Assembly: GCA_041874755.1 (NCBI GenBank)
Contig: CP102611.1
Span: 806,001-870,000 of the forward strand
Reading direction: 5' to 3'
Source: Chitinibacter sp. SCUT-21
GTDB taxonomy: Bacteria > Pseudomonadota > Gammaproteobacteria > Burkholderiales > Chitinibacteraceae
DNA length: 64,000 bases
In this document: piece after piece, positions 27,747 to 36,883 of the stretch
Position numbering within the stretch: position 1 is the first letter of the stretch
Layout of the letters: every line of letters begins with the position of its first letter
Program-made: the position numbers and the translations under genes
The notes under the pieces: model-generated
Seen by the model: the letters and a program-made list of their open reading frames with translations, nothing else
Told to the model about the DNA's origin: nothing
Databases searched by the model: none

Positions 27747-30243
27747 TCGCCGCTCCCTTAATTGCTTCTTCTAATTTTAATAACACATTCGCCATTTGCG
27801 CCCCAGTTTGGAATCGCTGATCCGCCTTCTTTTCCAAGGCCTTCATAATAATCTTAATAACCACCGACGGTAATTTTGGATTGTAATTCCTTGGATCTGT
27901 TGGCGGTTGTTGTGTAATGCGATACATCAATTCCGCCATGGAATCTCCGACAAATGGTAAATATCCCGTTAGCATTTGATACAACATCACACCGAGAGAA
28001 AATAAATCAGAGCGCCCGTCAATATGCTTACCCGCTAATTGCTCAGGAGACATAAATGACGGAGTCCCCAAAACCATACCTGTTTTGGTTTTGGACGAGT
28101 CCGTTATTCGCGCAATACCAAAATCAGTCACCTTCACGGTTTTAGTTTTTTTGTCATACATCACATTGGCAGGCTTAATATCGCGGTGAACGACACCCGC
28201 CTGATGTGCGTAATCCAACGCCTGCGCAATTTGGCGGACGATTGTAATGACCTCCAAGACAGGGAGTAGATGACCAACCTTGGTATAAGGCGTTAAATCT
28301 TCACCAGCCAAAAACTCCATCGCAATATACGCAAGATCATGCTCTTCACCCGCGTCAAAAATCGTTACGATATTGGGGTGATTAAGGCGCCCCGCTGTTT
28401 CGGCCTCCCTAAAAAATCTTTCACGCGCTTCATCAATCACATCCTCATCAAATTCTTGCCCCAGAGACATCGTTTTAATGGCGACTTCGCGCGAAATTTT
28501 TGGGTCTTTACCAAGATAAACAATACCCATAGCACCTTTGCCCAGCTCTTTTTCAAGCTGATAGCGCCCCAGCATCGGCTTGGCTACTTCACCATCGAGC
28601 ATTATTTGTGTTCCACCCTGCTGGCCGCCCCCCAAAATTACCGTCTCGGCCATATGCTTAGCCGTCTTCATTTTTTCAGCCAAATCACGATATTTCGGGT
28701 CATGCGTATGAATTAGCCGGTACACCGACTCCGCCTTATTAAACTGGCGCTTGCGCTCAAAATCGAGGGCTAGGTTATACATGATTTCCATCATGCCTTC
28801 GTCCAGCGGCACTCGGCGCAATTTATCAAAGGCCATATCAAGTTGCCCCTGATTCTGAAATGCCAAGCCCAACATACGGTTAGATTCTGCCGACTCCGCA
28901 GCGGATTGCTGCCCTTTCTCTTCGGTGATCAAAAAACGTTTGGTTGTGAGCACCAAATGTCCAATCAAGAGCAAACTCGCCGGAGCCATTAATGGAATCC
29001 AAATCATCAGCCCACTCATTAATAGGTAATGAGTTCCCAAAATAAAAAGCAAAACCACAGCCGTTGTGGCTGCACCAGCCTTAGCTTTGAGTCGCGGCAA
29101 GACGAACAAAATATAGATGGCAATTGCGGCCAATAAAATATAAATCACCACATTAGACCAAGCAGGCGTGCGGTAATAATGCTGCTCAAGAAGAGCCGAG
29201 ATCGTATTGGCCGCGACTTCCAAAGGTGCAGCATTTGCTACCACCGGGGTATTGAAACTATCGCCAATTCCAGGCGCGGTGGTTCCAATCAGCACAATCT
29301 GCCCAGCGTATTTGCGACTGGGAATTTTTCCAGCAAAAACATCATAGAAAGAATCTACCGAAAAGGCTGGTCGGCCATTGTGTTCGGAATAGAAGTGCGG
29401 TTGAAATTGGCTACTGGGATCTGTTTCAATTGTTAGCGCACCTAAATGAATCACGCGCCCAAAATCCAACTGCATCTGCTTAACATTCAAAGCCTTGGCG
29501 ACCGCATGGGTATAAAAAGTGGGGAACACGGCATCGTAATACAGCAAACCCAGTGGCACAGAACGCAAAACGCCATCTTCATCCGCTTCTAAATTTTGGG
29601 CACCTACGGCACGCGCAGCAGCTCCAATTTGCGCCACTGGCAGTACAGGATCAATCACGCTGCGCGGCTGGCCTTTGCTAATATCCCCCGCCGCTTCAAT
29701 TTCGGTTTTGGCAAAAAAATCCGGCAAAGGCTGACTTGGATCCCCCGCCTGAGCCCCAAAATTAAACATCATCGGCAAAATCACGTTATCCGCAGCTTTA
29801 ATGCTATCAGCCAATCTTCGATCTACCTGAAGCGCACCCACGCCATTGTTCACTATTTGAACGAGGGCTTCAGGATAGGCTGCGGGGTCTTCATCGATAC
29901 GACGTTGGATTTGCTCAAGATAATCCAAGCCACGGTCGCGCTGTGGCTCAGTAAAGAAAATGGTTGAAACAATTTGTGCAGCCCCGCCTTCTTTGAGCTT
30001 ATCGATCATTTGGGCGTGAATGTCGCGGGACCACGGCCAGCGCCCCAAATTATCAAGGCTAACTTGATCAATACCGATGACGGCAATTTTCGGAGAAGGG
30101 CTACGCTCAATCCACTCCATCGTCCAATCATAGGCCTTGCTGTCGAGCGCGCGAATTAGTGGAGTACTTAACCACAGCAAAATAAAGAGCAATACGACTA
30201 TTGACCCAATTGCCCAATCATTGCGCCAGATTTGCCGCTTCAT
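27721..30243 (-). CDS. CHASE2-domain transmembrane Ser/Thr protein kinase
   Basis: About 840 residues. One N-terminal transmembrane helix (15-31), then an extracytoplasmic CHASE2 sensor (about 35-365; IAVIGIDQVSLDNLGRWPW, GRWPWSR, GQIVLIGTTAPGIGD). Three more helices follow (about 365-435), then two TPR-like helical repeats (about 455-530) and a C-terminal Hanks-type kinase (about 560-815). Kinase motifs are complete: GKGAMG loop (569-574), VAIK with Lys591, HRDIKPAN with Asp689, DFGIAR and GTPSFMSPEQ. It should sense an external signal and phosphorylate cytoplasmic targets. AGGA is better spaced for the second ATG (30243) than for 30246. It heads the six-gene operon and overlaps the phosphatase gene. 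Confidence 0.94.
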   Translation of the reverse strand: MKRQIWRNDWAIGSIVVLLFILLWLSTPLIRALDSKAYDWTMEWIERSPSPKIAVIGIDQVSLDNLGRWPWSRDIHAQMIDKLKEGGAAQIVSTIFFTEPQRDRGLDYLEQIQRRIDEDPAAYPEALVQIVNNGVGALQVDRRLADSIKAADNVILPMMFNFGAQAGDPSQPLPDFFAKTEIEAAGDISKGQPRSVIDPVLPVAQIGAAARAVGAQNLEADEDGVLRSVPLGLLYYDAVFPTFYTHAVAKALNVKQMQLDFGRVIHLGALTIETDPSSQFQPHFYSEHNGRPAFSVDSFYDVFAGKIPSRKYAGQIVLIGTTAPGIGDSFNTPVVANAAPLEVAANTISALLEQHYYRTPAWSNVVIYILLAAIAIYILFVLPRLKAKAGAATTAVVLLFILGTHYLLMSGLMIWIPLMAPASLLLIGHLVLTTKRFLITEEKGQQSAAESAESNRMLGLAFQNQGQLDMAFDKLRRVPLDEGMMEIMYNLALDFERKRQFNKAESVYRLIHTHDPKYRDLAEKMKTAKHMAETVILGGGQQGGTQIMLDGEVAKPMLGRYQLEKELGKGAMGIVYLGKDPKISREVAIKTMSLGQEFDEDVIDEARERFFREAETAGRLNHPNIVTIFDAGEEHDLAYIAMEFLAGEDLTPYTKVGHLLPVLEVITIVRQIAQALDYAHQAGVVHRDIKPANVMYDKKTKTVKVTDFGIARITDSSKTKTGMVLGTPSFMSPEQLAGKHIDGRSDLFSLGVMLYQMLTGYLPFVGDSMAELMYRITQQPPTDPRNYNPKLPSVVIKIIMKALEKKADQRFQTGAQMANVLLKLEEAIKGAANAKPVSRT

Positions 30244-30282
30244 CATCTCATCCTTGGGTCTGGTATTAACTTCATCGTATCA

Positions 30283-30312
30283 TTGATAGACGCTAAAGCC
30301 GTGATAATCCAA
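30283..30312 (-). promoter_or_regulatory. Candidate promoter of the kinase operon
   Basis: Minus-strand TTGGAT (30312-30307) and TATCAA (30288-30283) with an 18-base spacer lie in the 84-base gap between mtgA and the kinase gene. The match is moderate, 4 of 6 in each hexamer. Confidence 0.35.
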
Positions 30313-30327
30313 TTCACAGCGCCAGCA

Positions 30328-31029
30328 TTAAGGAATATCGGCATACGCCATACGGCGTTGAATAATCGCAGTTTTTCGCAATAAGCGGCGGTCTTTCCGG
30401 TTTTTATCGTAATAGCGTGGATTAGTCACCATCGACGCCAATTTCGCCGACTGCCCCACCCCAAGGCGTGATGCTTTCGTTTTGTAGTAATGCTGTGCCG
30501 CGGCTTGCGCACCAAAGACACCATCACCCCACTCGATCACATTTAAATACACCTCAAAAATGCGACGCTTATCCCACAGCGTTTCGATCATCACCGTCAA
30601 AATCGCCTCTTGCAGCTTGCGCAGCGGATTGCGGCTACCTGATAAAAACAGGTTCTTCGCCAATTGCTGGCTAATGGTTGAGCCGCCGGCCACAATCCGG
30701 CCTTTTTGAATATTTTTTTCCCACGCAGTTTGCATCCCTTCCCAATCAAAACCATCATGATTGAGAAATTTAGCGTCTTCCGAGGCCACTAAAGCGCGTT
30801 TTAAATTGGGCGAGATTTTTTCATAATCAACCCATTCAAATTTTAATTGCGCGTCAGGATTTATTTCTTGCAAGCGCTCTAATTGCTCCTGCATAAATGC
30901 CGTTTCAGTTGGATTAATCCAACGCCACGCCACAATATGCAGCAACATCCAGAGATTCCACGCAATAAATAAGGCCAGCAACAAGCCAATACCACGGCCT
31001 AGCCAGCCCATCAAACCAATCTTTTTCAT
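30328..31029 (-). CDS. mtgA: Monofunctional peptidoglycan glycosyltransferase MtgA
   Basis: A 233-residue GT51 enzyme. One N-terminal transmembrane helix (about 9-31) is followed by the glycosyltransferase domain with the catalytic glutamate in ASEDAKFLNHDGFDWEGMQ, GGSTISQQLAKNLFLS, RKLQEAILTVMIE and the second glutamate in YLNVIEWGDGVFG. It polymerises lipid II into glycan strands at the outer face of the cytoplasmic membrane. No transpeptidase domain is present. It is 70 bases downstream of aroE, a pairing common in betaproteobacteria. Confidence 0.95.
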   Translation of the reverse strand: MKKIGLMGWLGRGIGLLLALFIAWNLWMLLHIVAWRWINPTETAFMQEQLERLQEINPDAQLKFEWVDYEKISPNLKRALVASEDAKFLNHDGFDWEGMQTAWEKNIQKGRIVAGGSTISQQLAKNLFLSGSRNPLRKLQEAILTVMIETLWDKRRIFEVYLNVIEWGDGVFGAQAAAQHYYKTKASRLGVGQSAKLASMVTNPRYYDKNRKDRRLLRKTAIIQRRMAYADIP

Positions 31030-31099
31030 TTCACACCAAGCAGGGTATTAGCTCAAGCCCTATATAAATAATTATTTAGGGCGATATACCCAGTCAAAA

Positions 31100-31936
31100 C
31101 TACAATTGCGCACGCATCATCGCCAGTACTGGCTCAACATCAGGTCGTAAGCCAGTCCACACTTCAAACGCTTCGGCGGCCTGACCAACCAACATCCCCA
31201 AACCATCGACGCGCAGACTAACTCCAGCCTCGCGCGCTTGCGCTAAAAACGGCGTTTCATCCTTGCCATACATCATGTCGTAGGCCAGTGCGTTGGGAGC
31301 GAAAATAGAATTAGCAATTGGCAGGCGCTCGCCACCCAAACTGGCGGAGGTAGCGTTAATGACCAAATCAAACTCGCCTTCAATCGCCGCATATTCGCAT
31401 GCTGCGAGTGGAATCGTCGTTGCAGCTTGAAAATGGGCAATCAATTGCTCGGCCTTGGCCACCGTGCGGTTCGCCAAGATCAAACTCTGTGGCGCTTGCG
31501 CCAATAGGGGGAGTATTACGCCACGCGCAGCGCCACCAGCGCCTAGCAGCAAGATACGTCGCCCACGTACCTCAATATGGCGCAACACATCGGCAACCAA
31601 ACCCGCTCCGTCGGTATTGTCACCTAAGAGCCCACCGTCAGGCAGTAGCTTCAGGGTATTCACCGCCCCAGCGGCTTCTGCCCGATCAGTTCTCGCGACG
31701 GATAAACGAAACGCTTCCTCTTTGAAGGGCACAGTGACATTCGCCCCTTTCCCGCCATTCTCGGCAAACTGCGCCACGGCCGCAGCAAAAGCATCGATCG
31801 GCGCCAACAGACGATCATAGGCAAAATCAGCCACCTCGGCTCGCCCAGCAAATTGCGCGGCAAAAGCCGCATGAATTTGCGGTGATTTAGAATGGGCAAT
31901 CGGATTGCCGATCACAAGGTAAGTGGGCTGATTCAT
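31100..31936 (-). CDS. aroE: Shikimate dehydrogenase AroE
   Basis: About 278 residues. The N-terminal substrate-binding domain has [13 protein letters not shown], the catalytic lysine in [10 protein letters not shown] and the aspartate in NTDGAGL; the NADP domain has [20 protein letters not shown] and [10 protein letters not shown], then [12 protein letters not shown] at the end. It reduces 3-dehydroshikimate to shikimate with NADPH in aromatic amino acid synthesis. The frame extends to 31975, but that start would fall inside the terminator of the rhodanese gene, so the ATG at 31936 ([10 protein letters not shown]) is chosen. Confidence 0.95.
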   Translation of the reverse strand: MNQPTYLVIGNPIAHSKSPQIHAAFAAQFAGRAEVADFAYDRLLAPIDAFAAAVAQFAENGGKGANVTVPFKEEAFRLSVARTDRAEAAGAVNTLKLLPDGGLLGDNTDGAGLVADVLRHIEVRGRRILLLGAGGAARGVILPLLAQAPQSLILANRTVAKAEQLIAHFQAATTIPLAACEYAAIEGEFDLVINATSASLGGERLPIANSIFAPNALAYDMMYGKDETPFLAQAREAGVSLRVDGLGMLVGQAAEAFEVWTGLRPDVEPVLAMMRAQL

Positions 31937-31950
31937 AAGGTTTTGGCCAA

Positions 31951-31983
31951 TAAAAAAGTGAGGCGTAGTGTACACCTCACTTT
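31951..31983 (-). terminator. Terminator after rhodanese gene
   Basis: A perfect 9-bp stem AAAGTGAGG/CCTCACTTT with an 11-base loop and a T-run on the minus strand lies between the rhodanese stop (32021) and the aroE start (31936). Confidence 0.85.
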
Positions 31984-32020
31984 GGGTTTCTTACAGAATT
32001 GCGTCGTGCTTCGTCGCTAT

Positions 32021-32473
32021 TTAGCCTTGCACCCAAGGCAAGTTAGCCACTTTCCAACCGTTCACAGTGCCACGATGACCGGCGGCGTCTTTATCGCCCT
32101 CAAAGCCTTCCAGAATATTCATTGCAGCGCTATATCCATGTTGCGCGGCCAATGCTGCGGCGTCGTGTGAACGCGCACCGGAACGGCACAAGAACATCAC
32201 CACTGCTTCAGGGTCGACCTTGGTTTTCAGTTGCGCCAAGAAATTGGGGTTATTGGCCATGCCGGGGTAGCTTTTCCATTCAATCAACTCCGCATCAGGC
32301 ACGACACCTACCCATTGCCATTCGGCGCTAGTGCGTACATCGACAATATGAACAGCATCCAAGCTTTGCATTAAGGCCCACGCTTCGGCTGGCGTTACTG
32401 CGCCAGCGTACGGCAAACGTGCACCAACGGCGCGGCCACGCGCATTTTGTAGAATTTCATTCACTTCGCTCAT
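32021..32473 (-). CDS. Rhodanese-like domain protein
   Basis: About 150 residues, one rhodanese module (about 30-140): VHIVDVRTSAEWQWVG and the active loop VMFLCRSGARS with the catalytic cysteine in CRSGARS, followed by DAAALAAQHGY and GTVNGWK. It may transfer sulfane sulfur; the physiological partner is unknown. GGAGG sits seven bases before the ATG at 32473, better than the frame start at 32515. It is divergent from glnA, with the nitrogen-control promoter region between them. Confidence 0.88.
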   Translation of the reverse strand: MSEVNEILQNARGRAVGARLPYAGAVTPAEAWALMQSLDAVHIVDVRTSAEWQWVGVVPDAELIEWKSYPGMANNPNFLAQLKTKVDPEAVVMFLCRSGARSHDAAALAAQHGYSAAMNILEGFEGDKDAAGHRGTVNGWKVANLPWVQG

Positions 32474-32608
32474 CTGTGCCCCTCCATTGATCAATTCGGC
32501 CATTCTAGCCCCCATCGTGCCCTTCTACCAGTCAGCCTATTTAACAGCAGGCCCGACCATGCTCGCTGTGTAATTTTTGATTCGGCAGAATTTTCATCCG
32601 AATCAGAA

Positions 32609-32625
32609 TGCACCATTAAAGTGCA
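32609..32625. promoter_or_regulatory. NtrC-like operator upstream of glnA
   Basis: TGCAC-N7-GTGCA, a 17-base palindrome matching the NtrC operator symmetry (TGCACC-N5-GGTGCA in enterics), lies about 135 bases upstream of the predicted transcription start. A further half-site TGCACCA begins at 32639. Confidence 0.65.
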
Positions 32626-32717
32626 AATTTTACACCAATGCACCACAAAGACTCACACGAAGAATCATGCGCGAAGCTAAATACTTGTGGCACAATAGCT
32701 GGTAGCTGTTTTAGCAC

Positions 32718-32734
32718 TTGGCACGGTTTATGCT
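32718..32734 (+). promoter_or_regulatory. Sigma54 promoter of glnA
   Basis: TTGGCACGGTTTATGCT has the invariant GG and GC separated by exactly 10 bases and the full TTGGCAC -24 element. Predicted start of transcription is near 32745. A perfect 6-bp hairpin (GTGCGG/CCGCAC, 32752-32767) follows at the beginning of the leader. Confidence 0.8.
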
Positions 32735-32820
32735 TATCAATACGCCGTTCAGTGCGGAACACCGCACAAAGCAGTAAACCCATTACCTGTTTTAATCTTG
32801 TCCCAACTAGGAGCGACAAC

Positions 32821-34230
32821 ATGGCTGTAGCCGACGTTCTCAAGCTTATTAAAGACAACGACATTCGTTTCGTTGATCTGCGTTTCACCGACACTATCGG
32901 TAAAGAGCAACACGTAACTGTTCCTTCACACGTAGTTGACGAAGAATGGTTCGAAAACGGCCACGCTTTCGATGGTTCATCGATCGCAGGTTGGAAAGGT
33001 ATTCAAGCTTCAGACATGTTGCTGATGCCAGATGCATCAACTGCTAAAATCGACCCGTTCTTTGACGAACCAACTGTGTTCATCACTTGTGACGTTCTCG
33101 AGCCAGCAACTGGTAAAGGTTACGATCGTGACCCACGCTCTTTGGCGAAACGCGCTGAAGCGTACTTGAAAACTTCAGGTATCGGTGACACTGCGTTCTT
33201 CGGTCCAGAGCCAGAATTCTTCATTTTCGACAACATCCGTTGGAACACCGATTTGTCAGGTACTTTCGTTAAGATCGGTTCTGACGAAGGCGCTTGGGCA
33301 ACTGCTGACAAAACACCAGGCGGCAACTTGGGCCACCGTCCACGTCTGAAAGGCGGCTACTTCCCAGTTCCTCCAGTAGATAGCCACCAAGACATCCGCG
33401 CTACGATGGTAATCGTGCTGGAAGAATTGGGCGTTCCTGTTGAAGTATTCCACCACGAAGTGGCGAATGCGGGCCAAAACGAGATCGGTACTAAGTTCTC
33501 TACTTTGACTCAACGTGCTGACTGGACGCAGATCCTGAAATACGTTGTACACAACGTAGCTGCGCAATACGGCAAAACTGCAACGTTCATGCCAAAACCA
33601 ATCGTTGGCGACAACGGTTCTGGTATGCACGTTCACCAGTCTATCTGGAAAGACGGCAAAAACTTGTTCGCAGGTAACGGCTACGCTGGCCTGTCTGAAA
33701 CTGCCCTGTTCTACATCGGTGGTATCATCAAGCACGCTAAAGCACTGAACGCGATCACCAACCCAGGTACTAACTCGTACCGTCGTTTGGTTCCTCACTT
33801 CGAAGCGCCAGTTAAATTGGCTTACTCTGCGAAAAACCGCTCTGCATCGATCCGTATTCCACACGTATCATCAGACAAAGGCCGTCGTATCGAAGCGCGT
33901 TTCCCAGATCCATTGGCTAACCCATACCTGTGTTTCGCAGCGTTGTTGATGGCAGGTTTGGATGGTATCCAGAATAAGATCCACCCAGGCGATCCAGCTG
34001 ATAAGAACTTGTACGACTTGCCACCAGAAGAAGACAAATTGATCCCTACCGTATGCGCGTCTTTGGACGAAGCATTGGCAGCATTGGATGCAGACCGCGA
34101 GTTCTTGACTCGTGGCGGTGTATTCACTGATGAGTGGATCGATGCGTACATCGAACTGAAAATGAACGACGTAACTCGTTCACGCATGAACGTGCACCCA
34201 GTTGAATTCGATATGTACTACTCTCTCTAA
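32821..34230 (+). CDS. glnA: Glutamine synthetase type I
   Basis: A 469-residue GSI-beta enzyme making glutamine from glutamate, ammonia and ATP. Diagnostic parts are [46 protein letters not shown], and the adenylylation loop [11 protein letters not shown] whose tyrosine is the GlnE target. Codon use is strongly biased to the preferred codons of a highly expressed gene. The ATG at 32821 follows AGGAG; the frame extends upstream through the promoter but is not coding there. Transcribed from a sigma54 promoter with an NtrC-like box. Confidence 0.98.
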   Translation: MAVADVLKLIKDNDIRFVDLRFTDTIGKEQHVTVPSHVVDEEWFENGHAFDGSSIAGWKGIQASDMLLMPDASTAKIDPFFDEPTVFITCDVLEPATGKGYDRDPRSLAKRAEAYLKTSGIGDTAFFGPEPEFFIFDNIRWNTDLSGTFVKIGSDEGAWATADKTPGGNLGHRPRLKGGYFPVPPVDSHQDIRATMVIVLEELGVPVEVFHHEVANAGQNEIGTKFSTLTQRADWTQILKYVVHNVAAQYGKTATFMPKPIVGDNGSGMHVHQSIWKDGKNLFAGNGYAGLSETALFYIGGIIKHAKALNAITNPGTNSYRRLVPHFEAPVKLAYSAKNRSASIRIPHVSSDKGRRIEARFPDPLANPYLCFAALLMAGLDGIQNKIHPGDPADKNLYDLPPEEDKLIPTVCASLDEALAALDADREFLTRGGVFTDEWIDAYIELKMNDVTRSRMNVHPVEFDMYYSL

Positions 34231-34264
34231 TTTGTAAGCTTGCAAACGGCAAGCCATACAAACT

Positions 34265-34300
34265 CAAAAACCCGCATCGCTTAGGCTTGCGGGTTTTTTT
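34265..34300 (+). terminator. Terminator after glnA
   Basis: A 10-bp stem AAAACCCGCA/TGCGGGTTTT (34267-34276 and 34288-34297) with a following T-run lies 35 bases after the glnA stop codon. Confidence 0.9.
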
Positions 34301-34373
34301 ATTCTTTTCCTTCCTATTTACCCAAGATAAAACTAGAATATTAATTACCTTTAAATTACCAGCAAAGAAAGTA

Positions 34374-35861
34374 ATGCGCCGTCATTTCTTTGAGATCAAA
34401 ACCATCATTTTGCTCTGCTTATATGTAGGGCTTGGTTTGTTTAGCATTACTTTAGGTAGTTTAAATGAAGGCAATTTGGCGGTTGTCTGGCTAGCGGCTG
34501 GCATGGGTTTAGTCATCATGCTACAACTGGGGGGTATTGCCCCGTACATCGTATATATTGGGAGCCTTCTAGTTAATACCCCGTTCTACTTGAGTAACGA
34601 CACCATCAGCAGCACACTTGCCATATTTTGTGGCGCACTCACTGCGGCCATTGACACCACTCAATCAACGCTGGCTCGCAATCAATATCAGCGTTTACAC
34701 ATGCGAGGCAATGACAGCATCTGGCCACGCCCGCATGAACTTCCCGCTCATTGGCTACGGATCGCCTTGCTCCCCTGCTTAATGACAATGCCTTTCCTGA
34801 TTGCACTCCAAAGTGCTGCAGGCTTATTACCCAATTTTGATATTTTTGAATTTGCGCGCAGCACAATCTCGCTGGTCATGGGTGATACGGCGGGCATCTT
34901 GCTGATTCTACCTCTGTATTTAAGCTGGCTTGATCGTCATTTATTCAAAACCCTCCAAGCGGCTTGGTTCCCAATGCTTGGTATTCTGCTATTTACGATC
35001 TTTTCGATTTTCTTTTACAAAGCCTTCATGGTTTTATCATTACCGCTTGTTTTGTACATCGCGGTTCGCTACCAACAATCCGGGGTTAGCATTGCACTGT
35101 TCATTTTGACTCAAATTTGTATCGTTGGTACCGCCTTAGGCTATGGGCAATTTGCTCATCCGGATAGCAGCATCGCCTTTTTGAATTTGCAGCTATTTAT
35201 TTTTGCCATCATGCTGACCATGCAATATCACGCCAGCACACAAGCTAGCCTCCAACAGCGGCAAGAACGATTAGAAAAACAAGTTGCCCTGCGCACAGAA
35301 GAACTACTTGCGGCCAATACCCAGCTGCTAGAACTAGCACACACCGATGAGCTCACCAAAGTTCCCAATCGGCGTGAATGGCAAAAACGCTGCGCCGAAG
35401 CGGTCATGCGCGCCCGGCGCTATACCGAGCCGCTGTCGATTATTTTATTAGACATTGATCACTTCAAAAAAATCAACGATCTACACGGCCATCTAAGTGG
35501 AGATTTAGTTTTAAAAAGAATAAGTCAATTGTGCGTGCAAAACCTCCGGGCCATCGATACCTTTGCCCGCTGGGGCGGTGAAGAATTTGTCATACTACTT
35601 CCAGGCACCGATCAAACCCAAGCGCTGCTCGTAGCGGAAAAATTACGCCTAGCGATTGCCAATGATGTTATTCAAATTGAAGGTACGAGCACTATCCACG
35701 TTACGGTTAGCCTAGGCCTTACCTCATTAAGGCTAAGTGACATCACACTCGACGATTTAATCTCACGCACTGACCACGCCTTGTATAGTGCAAAAGAGCA
35801 AGGTCGAAATCGGGTAGTCTGCGCCGAATCGTTGAGTACCCATTACTTAACCGCCTGCTAA
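34374..35861 (+). CDS. MASE1-GGDEF diguanylate cyclase
   Basis: About 495 residues. The N-terminal 300 are a polytopic membrane sensor of MASE1 type (VWLAAGMGLVIML, about eight helices). A short coiled coil (ASLQQRQERLEKQVALRTEEL region) leads into a GGDEF domain (about 325-490) with DELTKVPNRREW, DIDHFKKINDLHGH, RWGGEEFVILLPG (active GGEEF) and an RxxD inhibitory site (RAID) at the normal distance. It should make c-di-GMP and be product-inhibited. The ATG at 34374 is the first after the glnA terminator hairpin; the ribosome-binding site (AAGAAAG) is weak. No EAL domain is present. Confidence 0.92.
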   Translation: MRRHFFEIKTIILLCLYVGLGLFSITLGSLNEGNLAVVWLAAGMGLVIMLQLGGIAPYIVYIGSLLVNTPFYLSNDTISSTLAIFCGALTAAIDTTQSTLARNQYQRLHMRGNDSIWPRPHELPAHWLRIALLPCLMTMPFLIALQSAAGLLPNFDIFEFARSTISLVMGDTAGILLILPLYLSWLDRHLFKTLQAAWFPMLGILLFTIFSIFFYKAFMVLSLPLVLYIAVRYQQSGVSIALFILTQICIVGTALGYGQFAHPDSSIAFLNLQLFIFAIMLTMQYHASTQASLQQRQERLEKQVALRTEELLAANTQLLELAHTDELTKVPNRREWQKRCAEAVMRARRYTEPLSIILLDIDHFKKINDLHGHLSGDLVLKRISQLCVQNLRAIDTFARWGGEEFVILLPGTDQTQALLVAEKLRLAIANDVIQIEGTSTIHVTVSLGLTSLRLSDITLDDLISRTDHALYSAKEQGRNRVVCAESLSTHYLTAC

Positions 35862-35938
35862 GTACTGTATGTCGTACGACTGAACGCCCCCCTTATGACA
35901 AAATCGAATAAAATACTTCTTTTTGTTCGAGACAAGCC

Positions 35939-36559
35939 ATGTCTGCAATCATCGTCTTTGATTTTGGTGGCGTTCTCTTTGACTGGAATCCTGATTACCT
36001 TTATCAAAAGTTGATTCCAGACGCTGAAGAGCGTGCTTGGTTTTTGCAGCATGTGTGCAACGGCGCGTGGAATATCGAACAAGATCGCGGACGTAGTGTG
36101 GCCGAAGCGATTGCCGTTAAATCGGCGGAGTTTCCACACTATGCCGAGTTAATCGACGCGTTTTACACACGTTGGCCAGAAACATTGCGTGGTCTTTTAC
36201 CCGATGGCATGGCTTTGTACGAGGCGCTAAAAACCGCAGGCTATCCAATTTTTGGCCTCACCAATTGGTCGGCTGAAACATTTCCCTACGCGTGGGAACA
36301 TTACCCGTTTTTGCACGAGATCACCGACATCGTAGTATCTGGTCACGAATCAATCATTAAGCCAGACCCCGCCATATACCACCTAATGTATCAGCGTATT
36401 CGGCAACATCACCCCGATGCCAAACCGGAAGATCTGATCTTCATCGATGACTCAGCGATTAATGCTCAAGGCGCGCGTAATGTGGGCTGGCAGGGTATTC
36501 ATCACACTAGCGCACAAAGCACGGCTAGCCTATTACGAGAGAAAGGACTGCAATTTTGA
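35939..36559 (+). CDS. HAD-family phosphatase, YihX-like
   Basis: A 206-residue HAD hydrolase: the first motif is FDFGGVLFDWN (nucleophile aspartate present, second aspartate replaced by glycine as in YihX/epoxide hydrolase-type members). It then has LTNWSAETF (motif II), KPDPAIYHL (motif III lysine) and FIDDSAINAQGA (motif IV). Relatives dephosphorylate sugar phosphates such as alpha-glucose 1-phosphate. Its stop overlaps the start of the next gene, so the two are coupled. Confidence 0.88.
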   Translation: MSAIIVFDFGGVLFDWNPDYLYQKLIPDAEERAWFLQHVCNGAWNIEQDRGRSVAEAIAVKSAEFPHYAELIDAFYTRWPETLRGLLPDGMALYEALKTAGYPIFGLTNWSAETFPYAWEHYPFLHEITDIVVSGHESIIKPDPAIYHLMYQRIRQHHPDAKPEDLIFIDDSAINAQGARNVGWQGIHHTSAQSTASLLREKGLQF

Positions 36560-36846
36560 CGCCCACTAAACCCCGAATTACGATCCATTACTGTACCCAA
36601 TGCAATTGGATGTTGCGCAGCGCGTGGCTGGCGCAGGAACTCTTGCACACTTTTGCGTTCGAAATTGGTGAAGTGGCGCTGCAGCCTGGTACTGGTGGCG
36701 TGTTTTTGATTCATTGTGACGATGCACTGATTTGGGATCGCAAAATTGACGGCGGTTTCCCCGAGGCCAAAGTGCTCAAACAACGTGTTCGAGATCACAT
36801 CGCCCCTGAGAAACCATTGGGACATTCAGACACTGCGGCGCAGTAA
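36556..36846 (+). CDS. SelT/SelW/SelH-family thioredoxin-like protein
   Basis: A 96-residue protein of the Rdx family. The redox motif CTQCNW (CxxC, cysteine in place of selenocysteine) lies near residues 13-18, followed by LRSAWLAQELLHTF and TGGVFLIHCDDALIWDRK. Translation appears to start at TTG (36556), which overlaps the TGA of the HAD gene and has AAAGGA eight bases upstream. No ATG lies before the CxxC motif, so a later start would remove it. Likely a small cytoplasmic thiol redox protein; partner unknown. Confidence 0.82.
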   Translation: MTPTKPRITIHYCTQCNWMLRSAWLAQELLHTFAFEIGEVALQPGTGGVFLIHCDDALIWDRKIDGGFPEAKVLKQRVRDHIAPEKPLGHSDTAAQ

Positions 36847-36883
36847 TTTCAACCTCGTACTCAGACTGTGATACCTTACGGGC

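Noticed and set aside
33256..33864. A 202-residue open frame on the minus strand inside glnA
   Set aside because: It is antisense to a highly expressed, codon-biased gene, which often leaves long empty frames; it has no ribosome-binding site and its composition (W, R, V rich) is not protein-like.
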